Positions 1-5,997 of a stretch of DNA of 5,997 nucleotides are shown here, one piece after another. How positions within the stretch are numbered: position 1 is the first letter of the stretch; every line of letters begins with the position of its first letter. The notes under the pieces are model-generated. The model was not told where the DNA came from, ran no database searches, and saw only the letters and a list, made by a program, of their open reading frames with translations. The translations under genes and the position numbers were made by a program. The DNA is from Cycloclasticus sp. (GTDB taxonomy: Bacteria > Pseudomonadota > Gammaproteobacteria > Methylococcales > Cycloclasticaceae). The DNA lies in assembly GCA_012960055.1 (NCBI GenBank), contig DUCA01000062.1:1-5997 (forward strand). The letters are read 5' to 3'.

Positions 1-59
1 TCGGTAATGCCCATGCTAACGGTGAAGTTAACGTCATGCTCGGCGTGTTTGATGCTTAA
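1..59 (+). CDS. 3' end of an unrecognised protein gene (partial)
   Basis: Only the last 18 codons and the TAA stop (57-59) are present. They encode a tail reading GNAHANGEVNVMLGVFDA. I prefer this frame because its composition looks protein-like, while the frame starting at base 1 gives a Cys-rich, unlikely peptide that ends at a later stop. The tail is too short for me to assign a family. It is hydrophilic, then mildly hydrophobic, with no terminal aromatic residue of the kind usual in outer-membrane barrels. The gene converges on sufT. The 160 bp between the two stops hold no convincing terminator; the best candidate, a CCTC/GAGG pairing near 155-180, is weak and lacks a T tract. Confidence 0.45.
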   Translation, partial: GNAHANGEVNVMLGVFDA

Positions 60-219
60 GTGTATTTGAAATGGGCGGCACTACGCTATTTTAGAATTAA
101 AACGACCCAAGATTTTGAGCATGATGGATAAGGTATAAAGGCGTGCGACATGTCCTCCTGATTAGATAAATAAGAGGGGGTAATCAAGTTAAACGAAATG
201 AAGGGTTATTAATTAACGC

Positions 220-768
220 TTAAAGCATCCCCAGTTGAAGCTTAGCTGATTCTGACATCATGTTTTGATTCCAAGGAGGGTCTAGTACAACTTCAACTTC
301 TACGGTTTCGACACCTTCCATACGTTTAAGTCCCGATTCGATATCAGCTTGAATCACAGGGCCCATGCCGCAACCGGGTGCAGTTAACGTCATTTTTACG
401 TGTACGTGATTAAGACCATCGGTTAAGGCGCGAACGGTACAGTCATAAATTAGACCGAGGTCCACCACATTAACGGGGATTTCCGGATCAAAAACGGTCT
501 TCATAAAGGTCCAAGATGCTTCACGTATGGATTCAGGGTCGGTGCCTGACTCGTAGGCGTGAATCACTTCAACTTCTTTGCCTAAAGCATCGGCATCAAT
601 AGCCGAAATACGCGCCATGATGCCCGTTTCACTGGATACCGTATACGTTCCACCTAGGGATTGCATGATGGTCACAACGTCGTCTTTTTTAAGCTTAACA
701 TGCACACCTGCTGGCACCACAATGGCGTTAACATCTCTATTTAAAACGATGGCTTCTTGATCTGACAT
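220..768 (-). CDS. sufT: SufT-type iron-sulfur cluster maturation protein (DUF59/MIP18 family)
   Basis: This 182-residue protein matches the long SufT family in length and architecture. An N-terminal region (about 1-70) carries the family-like stretch QSLGGTYTV (36-44) and an ARISAIDADALG segment. A DUF59/MIP18-like domain (about 80-170) follows, with DPEIPVNVVDLGLIY (94-108), LTAPGCGMGP (128-137) and the closing DPPWNQNMMSE (163-173). Cys133 in the APGCGMG loop is the conserved cysteine of the family; Cys110 is also present. SufT proteins assist maturation of Fe-S proteins in the cytoplasm, probably as cluster carriers or targeting factors. The gene is usually found at the end of a suf operon. 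Here it stands alone: a divergent yihY lies upstream and a convergent gene downstream. The ATG at 768 gives the expected N-terminus, but no good Shine-Dalgarno sequence precedes it. The family call is firm; the exact client proteins are unknown. Confidence 0.92.
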   Translation of the reverse strand: MSDQEAIVLNRDVNAIVVPAGVHVKLKKDDVVTIMQSLGGTYTVSSETGIMARISAIDADALGKEVEVIHAYESGTDPESIREASWTFMKTVFDPEIPVNVVDLGLIYDCTVRALTDGLNHVHVKMTLTAPGCGMGPVIQADIESGLKRMEGVETVEVEVVLDPPWNQNMMSESAKLQLGML

Positions 769-799
769 GGTGTGTTGGCTTTGTAATTACTGAAGCGGA

Positions 800-805
800 A
801 TAATA
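800..805 (-). promoter_or_regulatory. Possible -10 box for sufT
   Basis: Read on the minus strand this is TATTAT, five of six matches to the sigma-70 -10 consensus, about 31 bp ahead of the sufT ATG. That would leave a leader of roughly 25 nt. No good -35 hexamer sits 16-18 bp upstream, so the assignment rests on one element and on position. Confidence 0.25.
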
Positions 806-812
806 CTCTAAT

Positions 813-841
813 TTGTTTAAGAAATGCGAACTCTGTAGGAT
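813..841 (+). promoter_or_regulatory. Possible sigma-70 promoter for yihY
   Basis: TTGTTT (813-818) and TAGGAT (836-841) are separated by exactly 17 bp in the sufT-yihY divergent region. They match the consensus at three and four of six positions. This would start transcription about 65 bp ahead of the yihY ATG. It would also lie within about 10 bp of the candidate sufT -10 box, so the two promoters would be back to back. Confidence 0.25.
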
Positions 842-913
842 AAAGCTGAATGAAGCAAAGAGCTTTAGTTTGCTTCAATGCAATTAAAAGCAGTCAACGA
901 TGTGGAGCGATAA

Positions 914-2254
914 ATGTCTGATGGCAAATTAAGTTTTAAGCAGCAAATTGAGGCGTGGCTATGGCCAGATGAAACAGCGATTTCTCCGTTGAGGATTTTT
1001 CTACTGAAAGTCCTTCGTGTCGTGTATGTGTCAATAATGGATTTATTTGGCGGCCAACTGAGTTTACGTGCCATGAGTTTGGTTTATACGACTTTGTTAT
1101 CGGTCGTTCCATTATTAGCGCTTAGTTTTTCAGTGTTGAAAGCGATGGGTGCGCATAATGAAATTGAGCCGTTTTTGTTCCAGTTCTTAGAGCCACTTGG
1201 TGAGCAAGGCGTAGGGATTGGGGAAAGCATCATTGGCTTTATCGACAATATAAAAGTTGGCGTACTGGGCTCGGTTGGGTTAGGTTTGTTGATATATACC
1301 GTGTTGTCGCTGGTGCAGAAAATTGAAAATACGTTCAATATGATTTGGCACGTTGAAACGACGCGTAGCATTAGTGAACGCTTTAGCAGCTACCTCAGTG
1401 TTATTTTGATTGGACCGGTGATGATGGTGTCGGCGCTTGGTATGACGGCCACCGTGATGAGTTCCTCGGTTGTTTCGTATTTAATGGAAATTGAACCGTT
1501 TGGTAGTTTAATTGTACTGGCGACAAAATTATTGCCTTATATGATGGTGATGGGGGTGTTCACTTTCATTTACATGTTTATGCCGAATACCCGCGTGCGT
1601 TTTATTCCAGCCCTAGTAGGCGCTGTTATAGCCGGTTTTTTGTGGGAAACCTCAGGCTTGTTGTTTGCGACCTTCGTTGTCAATTCGACTAAATACACCG
1701 CTATTTATTCAAGTTTTGCCATTGTGATTATGCTGTTGATTTGGCTTTACATTAGTTGGCTGGTGCTTTTATTTGGTTCCAATCTTGCGTTTTATGTACA
1801 GAACCCCTTGTCATTAAGGGTCAGTCGTGAAGGTTTTGAAGTCAGTAACCGCGTTAAAGAGCGTTTGGCTTTGTTGTTAATGCAGATGATTGCAGAAAAT
1901 CACGTTAAAGGCGGTAAACCATTTGCGTTGGATGAACTAACTGAAAAAACAGCGGTGCCGCAAATACTTGTTCGATATATGATTAAAAAGCTGATAAGCA
2001 AACGGCTGCTGGTGGAGAGTAATGATGTCCCGGTTGGGCATTTACCTGCAAAATCGGTGGACCTTATAATGTTAAGTGACGTTATTCATGCCGCCCGAAG
2101 CGCAGGAGAAGGCAAGCATTTATCCATCGATGCTATTAAGTTGCCTCAAAGTGTCTTAGCTGTTGCCAATGGTATTGATGAGTCAGTTGAGAAAGCTACG
2201 CATGGCCGTTCAGTTAGAGGCTTGGTTGTAGAGGAAGACGGCGATAATATTTAA
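914..2254 (+). CDS. yihY: YihY/BrkB-family inner-membrane protein with cytoplasmic C-terminal extension
   Basis: This 446-residue protein belongs to the YihY/virulence factor BrkB family, an integral inner-membrane family often misannotated as ribonuclease BN. Six hydrophobic segments are visible at about 53-77, 115-135, 160-185, 197-223, 230-254 and 262-293. Family signatures are SLVYTTLLSVVPLLAL (55-70), MPNTRVRF followed by PALVGAVIAGFLWE (223-245), and YSSFAIVIMLLIWLYISW (265-282) leading into LLFGSNLAFY. E. coli YihY is near 290 residues. Here about 150 further hydrophilic residues follow the last membrane segment. Residues 335-370 resemble a winged helix (LDELTEKTAVPQ, then MIKKLISKRLLVES), and the tail is acidic. 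The start is supported by GGAG at 904-907, six bases before the ATG. glnS follows after 61 bp on the same strand. The biochemical role of the family is unsettled, and transport or envelope functions are only suggested. Family membership is secure. Confidence 0.9.
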   Translation: MSDGKLSFKQQIEAWLWPDETAISPLRIFLLKVLRVVYVSIMDLFGGQLSLRAMSLVYTTLLSVVPLLALSFSVLKAMGAHNEIEPFLFQFLEPLGEQGVGIGESIIGFIDNIKVGVLGSVGLGLLIYTVLSLVQKIENTFNMIWHVETTRSISERFSSYLSVILIGPVMMVSALGMTATVMSSSVVSYLMEIEPFGSLIVLATKLLPYMMVMGVFTFIYMFMPNTRVRFIPALVGAVIAGFLWETSGLLFATFVVNSTKYTAIYSSFAIVIMLLIWLYISWLVLLFGSNLAFYVQNPLSLRVSREGFEVSNRVKERLALLLMQMIAENHVKGGKPFALDELTEKTAVPQILVRYMIKKLISKRLLVESNDVPVGHLPAKSVDLIMLSDVIHAARSAGEGKHLSIDAIKLPQSVLAVANGIDESVEKATHGRSVRGLVVEEDGDNI

Positions 2255-2315
2255 AGACGTTGCAGTTGAGATGCTTTAAAATTCAGCGCTTAACTAGACC
2301 GAAGGTTTTAAGCTG

Positions 2316-3998
2316 ATGAACGACACAACAACCGAGACAACTTCTAGCAATTTTATTCGCAATATTATTGATGCAGATCTAGAGTCTGGTAAGCATCAGC
2401 AGGTCATCACGCGTTTCCCGCCTGAGCCCAATGGTTACCTTCATATTGGCCACGCAAAATCTATTTGTTTAAATTTTGGTATCGCGCAAGATTATCAAAA
2501 TGCTATCTGTCACCTGCGTTTTGACGACACCAACCCCGGTAAGGAAAAATCGGAATACATCGATGCAATTAAAGAAGATGTGCGTTGGTTAGGCTTCGAA
2601 TGGGACGATAAACTGTATCACACGTCTGATTATTTTGACCAACTGTACGCCTATGCCGTGCAATTGGTAAAACAAGACAAAGCCTATGTGGACAGCTTAT
2701 CAGCCGAAGATATTCGTCTTTATCGTGGCAATTTAACCAAACCGGGTAAAAACAGTCCCTACAGAGACCGCTCCATTGAAGAAAACCTCGATTTATTGGA
2801 GCGCATGAAGAACGGTGAATTTGCCGAAGGTGAGCACTTGTTACGCGCCAAAATTGATATGGCTGCGCCGAATATCAATATGCGTGATCCAGCTATTTAC
2901 CGCATAAAACATATGTCGCACCCCATGACGGGCGACAAATGGCATATCTACCCGATGTATGACTTTGCTCATTGCGTATCGGATGCGATTGAAAGCATTA
3001 CCCACTCGCTTTGTACTCTAGAGTTTGAAGATCACCGCCCGTTATATGATTGGTTCTTAGATGAACTGAAAACACCCGCGCATCCACAGCAAATTGAATT
3101 CTCACGCTTAAATTTAGATTACACCGTGATGAGCAAACGCAAGTTACATGAGTTGGTCGAAGGTGGTTTCGTCAGCGGTTGGAATGACCCACGTATGCCA
3201 ACATTAAGCGGTATGCGTCGCCGTGGTTATACAGCGAATGCGATTCGTGATTTTTGTTCACGTATCGGTGTGACGAAAAAAGACAATATCATCGAAATGA
3301 GCGTGCTGGAAAACTCATTACGCGAAGACTTGGGCGAACATGCTCCAAGAGCCTTAGCGGTGCTGGACCCTATCAAATTGATTATTGATAACTACCCAGA
3401 CGACAAAGAAGAAATCTTAAGCGGTGTGAACCACCCGAAAAAACCAGAAGAGGGTACGCGCGATGTACCGTTCTCAAAAGAGTTATACATCGAACGTAGC
3501 GACTACATGGACGATGCGCCGAAAAAATTCTTCCGCCTAACTGAAGGCCGCGAAGTGAGGCTGCGCTTTGCCTATTACGTTACCTGTACACACGTTGTTA
3601 AAGACCAAAACGGCGAGGTAACCGAAGTACACTGCAGCTACGATCCCGAAACACGCGGTGGAAAATCAGAAGATGGTCGTAAGGTAAAAGGCACCATCCA
3701 TTGGGTGTCAGCCAAACATTCAGTAACAGCCGAAATAAGGCAGTATGACCGCCTGTTTAGCGTGCCTGCGCCGGCGTCAGAAAAAGAGCAAGACTATAAA
3801 GACTTTATCAACAAAGACTCGGTAGAGGTGCTGCAAAACTGCCAATTAGAAGCCTCTTTGGCAAACGCCAATATGGCTGCCTATCAATTTGAACGCCAAG
3901 GCTATTTTTGCCAAGACAACGTAGATTCTAAATCAGATGCGTTAGTGTTTAACCGCATTGTTAGCATGCGTGATTCTTGGGCTAAAAAGAATAAATAA
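2316..3998 (+). CDS. glnS: Glutaminyl-tRNA synthetase (class I)
   Basis: Cytoplasmic GlnRS charges tRNA-Gln with glutamine using ATP. The 560-residue length is close to E. coli GlnS (554), and the two align nearly throughout from memory. The Rossmann-type catalytic domain shows the class I HIGH motif in PPEPNGYLHIGHAK (35-48). FDDTNP (69-74) contains Asp70, equivalent to E. coli Asp66 in tRNA-end and glutamine recognition. IYPMYDF (211-217) contains Tyr215, equivalent to glutamine-binding Tyr211. The KMSKS-type loop is VMSKRK (271-276). DPRMPTLSGMRRRGYT (291-306) leads into the C-terminal beta-barrel anticodon-binding half (about 342-550), which includes GRKVKGTIHWVSA. These features identify GlnRS rather than a GluRS. 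GAAGG (2301-2305) lies ten bases before the ATG. Transcription may read through from yihY. A weak internal promoter is possible in the gap (TTGAGA at 2266-2271 with a poor -10). The gene appears intact. Confidence 0.98.
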   Translation: MNDTTTETTSSNFIRNIIDADLESGKHQQVITRFPPEPNGYLHIGHAKSICLNFGIAQDYQNAICHLRFDDTNPGKEKSEYIDAIKEDVRWLGFEWDDKLYHTSDYFDQLYAYAVQLVKQDKAYVDSLSAEDIRLYRGNLTKPGKNSPYRDRSIEENLDLLERMKNGEFAEGEHLLRAKIDMAAPNINMRDPAIYRIKHMSHPMTGDKWHIYPMYDFAHCVSDAIESITHSLCTLEFEDHRPLYDWFLDELKTPAHPQQIEFSRLNLDYTVMSKRKLHELVEGGFVSGWNDPRMPTLSGMRRRGYTANAIRDFCSRIGVTKKDNIIEMSVLENSLREDLGEHAPRALAVLDPIKLIIDNYPDDKEEILSGVNHPKKPEEGTRDVPFSKELYIERSDYMDDAPKKFFRLTEGREVRLRFAYYVTCTHVVKDQNGEVTEVHCSYDPETRGGKSEDGRKVKGTIHWVSAKHSVTAEIRQYDRLFSVPAPASEKEQDYKDFINKDSVEVLQNCQLEASLANANMAAYQFERQGYFCQDNVDSKSDALVFNRIVSMRDSWAKKNK

Positions 3999-4025
3999 AA
4001 GGCACGGTTAGTCTCGGTACATAAC

Positions 4026-4052
4026 GGGGGGCGTGAGTGTCAGCCCCCCTTT
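4026..4052 (+). terminator. Rho-independent terminator after glnS
   Basis: A perfect 7-bp GC stem, GGGGGGC (4026-4032) with GCCCCCC (4043-4049), is extended inside by TGA/TCA (4034-4036 with 4040-4042) next to one unpaired G. The inner loop is three bases. The stem is followed directly by TTT. It lies 28 bp past the glnS stop. The T tract is short, but the stem is very strong. The orientation suits plus-strand termination only. Confidence 0.8.
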
Positions 4053-4060
4053 ATCAGGCT

Positions 4061-4321
4061 CACCAATAGTAGCGCGCTGTTCTCGATGATGTTTCCTTAT
4101 GTGCGCATTTCAATATGGATAGTTTGGCTGGCGCATTGTTGATGCATGTCGGCATGCATGAGTTACAAAATGAATTTTTTGCGCAAAGGCAGCCATTAAC
4201 AAAAGTGAAAAAAGAGGCTATTTATCATCACCCAGAAAAAAGTGCGAAAATACTCAAACTAGCGGGTCTTAGCAAACAACATAGGTTAAATATTATTCTT
4301 CAGCACCGTGAACGGACTTGA
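4061..4321 (+). pseudogene. Relic of an HD/HD-GYP-type phosphohydrolase domain
   Basis: The frame open from 4073 to the TGA at 4319-4321 contains a 68-residue stretch from the ATG at 4115. It resembles the core of an HD/HD-GYP domain: LAGALLMHVGM (4-14), the QPLTKVKKEAIYHHPEKSAKILKLAG block (26-51) and IILQHRER (60-67). Intact relatives read roughly ALLHDIG, then HPE, then LQHHE followed by a GYP segment. In an ungapped alignment the catalytic His-Asp pair becomes Met-His, the second His of the HHE motif becomes Arg, and the rest of the domain is absent. Similarity seems to start before the ATG (VSLCAHFNMDSL), and two consecutive TAG codons (4067-4072) close the frame just upstream. No Shine-Dalgarno precedes the ATG. 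I infer a truncated, inactive remnant whose 5' part was lost near the glnS terminator. A short, still translated protein cannot be excluded. Confidence 0.6.
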
Positions 4322-4338
4322 GTTATCCCCGTTCTTTT
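4310..4338 (+). terminator. Probable rho-independent terminator at the end of the HD relic
   Basis: GAACGG (4310-4315) pairs with CCGTTC (4329-4334) across a 13-base loop and is followed directly by TTTT (4335-4338). The TGA stop of the HD-like frame lies inside the loop. The stem is moderate and the loop rather long, so the assignment is tentative. A terminator here would insulate the Bax-like gene from upstream transcription. Confidence 0.5.
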
Positions 4339-4365
4339 AAGAAGGGAATTGAGTGTCTTTCAATT

Positions 4366-4395
4366 TTTAGGGCTAGGCTATTTAACCTTTATAAT
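4366..4395 (+). promoter_or_regulatory. Candidate promoter for the Bax-like gene
   Basis: A perfect sigma-70 -10 hexamer, TATAAT, lies at 4390-4395, 39 bp ahead of the ATG at 4435, predicting a leader of about 33 nt. The best -35 at 18-bp spacing is TTTAGG (4366-4371), only three of six matches. The promoter may therefore be weak or may need an activator. Its position between a terminator-like hairpin and the next gene supports the call. Confidence 0.45.
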
Positions 4396-4434
4396 GTCAG
4401 CTATGTCCACCGTTAATGTGAGTCATCATTCAGT

Positions 4435-5163
4435 ATGAAAAAGATAATCATCAGCCTCATCAGCTTGGGAACGTTCATCGCCTTGACGATTGTAGCCTGT
4501 ACACCTAGCGACGTTAGCCCGCCAGATTTTGCCGCAATAAAAGATGTTAAACATAAGAAACAAACTTTCTTTGACTACATGTCTCCGCTGATTGACGAGG
4601 GCAACAAAAACATCCTAAGCACGAGAAAAAGAATCGTCGCTTGCCAAGCAAAAGCCGAACTTAGCGCTGATGACAACAGGTTTCTTAAGCGCGTATCCGA
4701 ACAGTATTCGATTCGTAGTAAGCCGACTTCCAGGCAGTTTGATTTCCATGAACTACTCTTGCGTGTTGACTATATTCCACCTTCGTTAGCCTTAGCGCAA
4801 TCAGCGAATGAATCCGCTTGGGGTACCTCAAGATTTGCACTGGAGGCTAATAACTTTTTTGGCCAATGGTGCTTCAAAAAGGGTTGCGGCATTGTTCCCA
4901 GTCGCCGAAATCCGGGTAGCTCACACGAAGTGAGAAGTTTTACGTCCGCGAAAGACTCGGTGTTTTCTTATATGCACAACATCAACAGTGGCCAGGCATA
5001 TCGCTCGCTCAGAAAAATTCGCCTCGAATTACGTATGCAAGAAAAACCGATAACCGGCACGGCTTTAGCAGCAGGTTTAATTAAATATTCATCGCGCGGC
5101 ACAGAGTACGTCAAAGAGATTAGATCGATGATTCGAACCAATAGACTGTTTGTATATGACTGA
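4435..5163 (+). CDS. Bax-like peptidoglycan glucosaminidase, predicted lipoprotein
   Basis: This 242-residue protein is a homologue of E. coli Bax, a glucosaminidase-domain (GH73-type) protein expected to cleave N-acetylglucosaminyl bonds of peptidoglycan. The N-terminus has Lys2-Lys3, a hydrophobic stretch (4-20) and a lipobox IVAC ending at Cys22. This predicts a lipoprotein; Thr at +2 suggests the outer membrane. The region matching Bax begins near 41 (KKQTFFDYMSPLI) and includes LLLRVDYIPPSLALAQSANES (107-127). Glu126 in NESAWGTS is the likely catalytic acid. NNFFGQWCFKKGCG (139-152) follows, with Cys146 and Cys151 at the spacing I recall in E. coli Bax, then SFTSAKDSVFSYMHNIN (168-184) and YSSRGTEYVKEI (218-229). 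A good -10 box lies upstream, but the ribosome site is weak (GTGAG about 12 bases away). The gene appears to be transcribed alone. The family is firm; physiological role and exact bond specificity are not. Confidence 0.88.
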   Translation: MKKIIISLISLGTFIALTIVACTPSDVSPPDFAAIKDVKHKKQTFFDYMSPLIDEGNKNILSTRKRIVACQAKAELSADDNRFLKRVSEQYSIRSKPTSRQFDFHELLLRVDYIPPSLALAQSANESAWGTSRFALEANNFFGQWCFKKGCGIVPSRRNPGSSHEVRSFTSAKDSVFSYMHNINSGQAYRSLRKIRLELRMQEKPITGTALAAGLIKYSSRGTEYVKEIRSMIRTNRLFVYD

Positions 5164-5185
5164 ATCTCCGCGTTTTTTTATGATT

Positions 5186-5215
5186 TATAGAAAGCTATAG
5201 GGGCGTTATTTTAAT
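5186..5215 (+). promoter_or_regulatory. Possible promoter for the FadL-like gene
   Basis: TTTAAT (5210-5215) matches the -10 consensus at five of six positions, about 40 bp before the GTG start. At 18-bp spacing, TATAGA (5186-5191) is only a three-of-six -35. The same bases form a small hairpin, TATAG/CTATA with loop AAAG (5186-5199), which lacks a following T tract and so is not a terminator. Low confidence. Confidence 0.22.
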
Positions 5216-5255
5216 GATAGGATGTATGTTCAGAAAATTACAATAAGGATGTCCA

Positions 5256-5997
5256 GTGTCTTTACTTTTAAGATTAGCGGTACTATTTATTACGTGTCTA
5301 CTTCCCATCTCAAACAGTGCCTTTGCTGGCGGCGGTTATTTTTCCTTAGGTTATGGGCATATTGCAAAACAAACGTCGGGTGCGGTAACGGCTGTGGCTA
5401 ATGACGTTTATGCTGGCGCATCAAACCCAGGAAAGTTAACAACAGTTGGTAATCAATTTGAAGTAGGGGTGGAGTTTTTCAACCCCCATAGAAAAGTAAA
5501 AAGAACGGGTGCGACGGGGCCTGAATCGGCGTTTAACTTTTCATCAAATAGCCGTAATTCATTTTTTGCCATTCCTGGTTTTGCATACTCCAAGCAGCTA
5601 AGCAATACAGTCACAGTCGGCGTTACCGCTTATGCGAATGGTGGGCTTAATAGCGAATATACAAATACAACAGGTATAGCATCAACCAATGGTAACTCGG
5701 GTGCCTGTGGTACGCAGCCGGGTAATTTTTTTATAGGCTGTGGGGCGGCGGGGTTTGATTTATCTCAACTTATTATTGCGCCCACTATTGCTTGGAAAGT
5801 TGCGCCTAGCCATAGCATTGGCATCTCTCCTTTATTTGCCGTACAACGATTTGAATCATTTGGCTTGCAGGGGTTTGCAGGGTTGTCAAAGTATCCAACT
5901 AAATTCACAAATAATGGCTACGATATTGCTTTTGGTGCTGGAGTACGTGTTGGTTGGTATGGTGAAATTACACCTTGGCTATCACTCGGTGCCGCCT
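5256..5997 (+). CDS. FadL/OmpP1/TodX-family outer-membrane transport protein (partial, 5' part)
   Basis: The reading frame opens with GTG at 5256. AAGGA (5245-5249) sits six bases ahead, and an in-frame TAA at 5244-5246 rules out an earlier start. The 247 codons visible run off the right edge; the family is usually near 400-450 residues. Residues 1-24 form a classical signal peptide ending AFA before GGGYFS, so the product is exported by Sec and processed by signal peptidase I. The mature part shows alternating amphipathic strands and FadL-like stretches: YAGASNPGKL (52-61) resembling the family's N-terminal SNPA-type segment, VTVGVTAYANGGLNSEY (119-135), FDLSQLIIAPTIAWKV (167-182) and GAGVRVGWYGEITPWLSLGAA (227-247). 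Such proteins carry fatty acids or other hydrophobic compounds across the outer membrane. Cys151 and Cys162 flank a probable extracellular loop and might form a disulfide. The substrate cannot be told, and I give no symbol because the family is paralogous. Confidence 0.78.
   Translation, partial: MSLLLRLAVLFITCLLPISNSAFAGGGYFSLGYGHIAKQTSGAVTAVANDVYAGASNPGKLTTVGNQFEVGVEFFNPHRKVKRTGATGPESAFNFSSNSRNSFFAIPGFAYSKQLSNTVTVGVTAYANGGLNSEYTNTTGIASTNGNSGACGTQPGNFFIGCGAAGFDLSQLIIAPTIAWKVAPSHSIGISPLFAVQRFESFGLQGFAGLSKYPTKFTNNGYDIAFGAGVRVGWYGEITPWLSLGAA

Noticed and set aside
115..139. TTGAGC and TATAAA as a promoter in the left intergenic region
   Set aside because: The spacing is only 13 bp, and no plus-strand gene follows before the convergent sufT.
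578..760. Plus-strand open frame of 60 codons
   Set aside because: It is antisense to sufT, whose conserved residues account for the sequence.
865..1074. Minus-strand open frame of 69 codons
   Set aside because: It lies opposite the start of yihY, has no family resemblance or ribosome site, and is explained as a shadow of the real gene.
1084..1371. Minus-strand open frame of 95 codons
   Set aside because: It is antisense to conserved membrane segments of YihY. Its Ser/Pro/Asn/Thr-rich composition is typical of an antisense shadow.
914..2254. Annotation of the YihY protein as ribonuclease BN
   Set aside because: This historic label is wrong for the family. The protein is a multi-pass membrane protein with no nuclease motif.
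5173..5179. Run of seven T after the Bax-like gene as a terminator
   Set aside because: I found no inverted repeat directly upstream that could form a stem, so the T run alone is not evidence of intrinsic termination.
5249..5251. ATG as an alternative start for the FadL-like gene
   Set aside because: It is in a different frame from the signal peptide and barrel sequence, and it overlaps the ribosome-binding site of the GTG start.
1..5997. CRISPR arrays, insertion sequences, tRNA or rRNA genes, phage or defence modules
   Set aside because: No direct-repeat array, transposase-like reading frame, terminal inverted repeats, cloverleaf sequence or recognisable defence protein was found on either strand.

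Overview
The window reads as ordinary chromosomal DNA of a Gram-negative gammaproteobacterium, probably a marine one, with base composition by eye a little below 50% GC. The glutaminyl-tRNA synthetase aligns almost residue by residue with my recollection of E. coli GlnS. The other genes (SufT, a YihY/BrkB-family membrane protein, a Bax-type glucosaminidase and a FadL-type outer-membrane protein) are typical of Gammaproteobacteria. I cannot place it to genus.

Layout from left to right. The last codons of an unrecognised plus-strand gene end at 59. A minus-strand sufT (220-768) follows, converging on that gene. sufT diverges across a 145-bp promoter region from yihY (914-2254). glnS (2316-3998) lies 61 bp after yihY on the same strand with no terminator between them, so the two may be co-transcribed. 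glnS ends at a strong GC-rich terminator (4026-4052). The next 380 bp hold a decayed fragment of an HD/HD-GYP-type phosphohydrolase, with a second terminator-like hairpin at its end. A well-formed -10 box then leads into a Bax-like lipoprotein glucosaminidase gene (4435-5163). Last, a GTG-initiated FadL/OmpP1-type outer-membrane protein (from 5256) runs off the right edge.

The genes do not form one pathway. SufT serves iron-sulfur cluster maturation, GlnS serves translation, YihY is an inner-membrane protein of unsettled role, Bax acts on peptidoglycan and FadL moves hydrophobic substrates through the outer membrane. The right half leans towards cell-envelope functions.

I looked for a new system and found none: no CRISPR array, transposase, toxin-antitoxin pair, phage gene, defence gene or structured RNA. 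The points most worth a second look are the HD-domain relic between glnS and the Bax gene, the cytoplasmic winged-helix-like extension of the YihY protein, and the conversion of a Bax homologue into a predicted lipoprotein.
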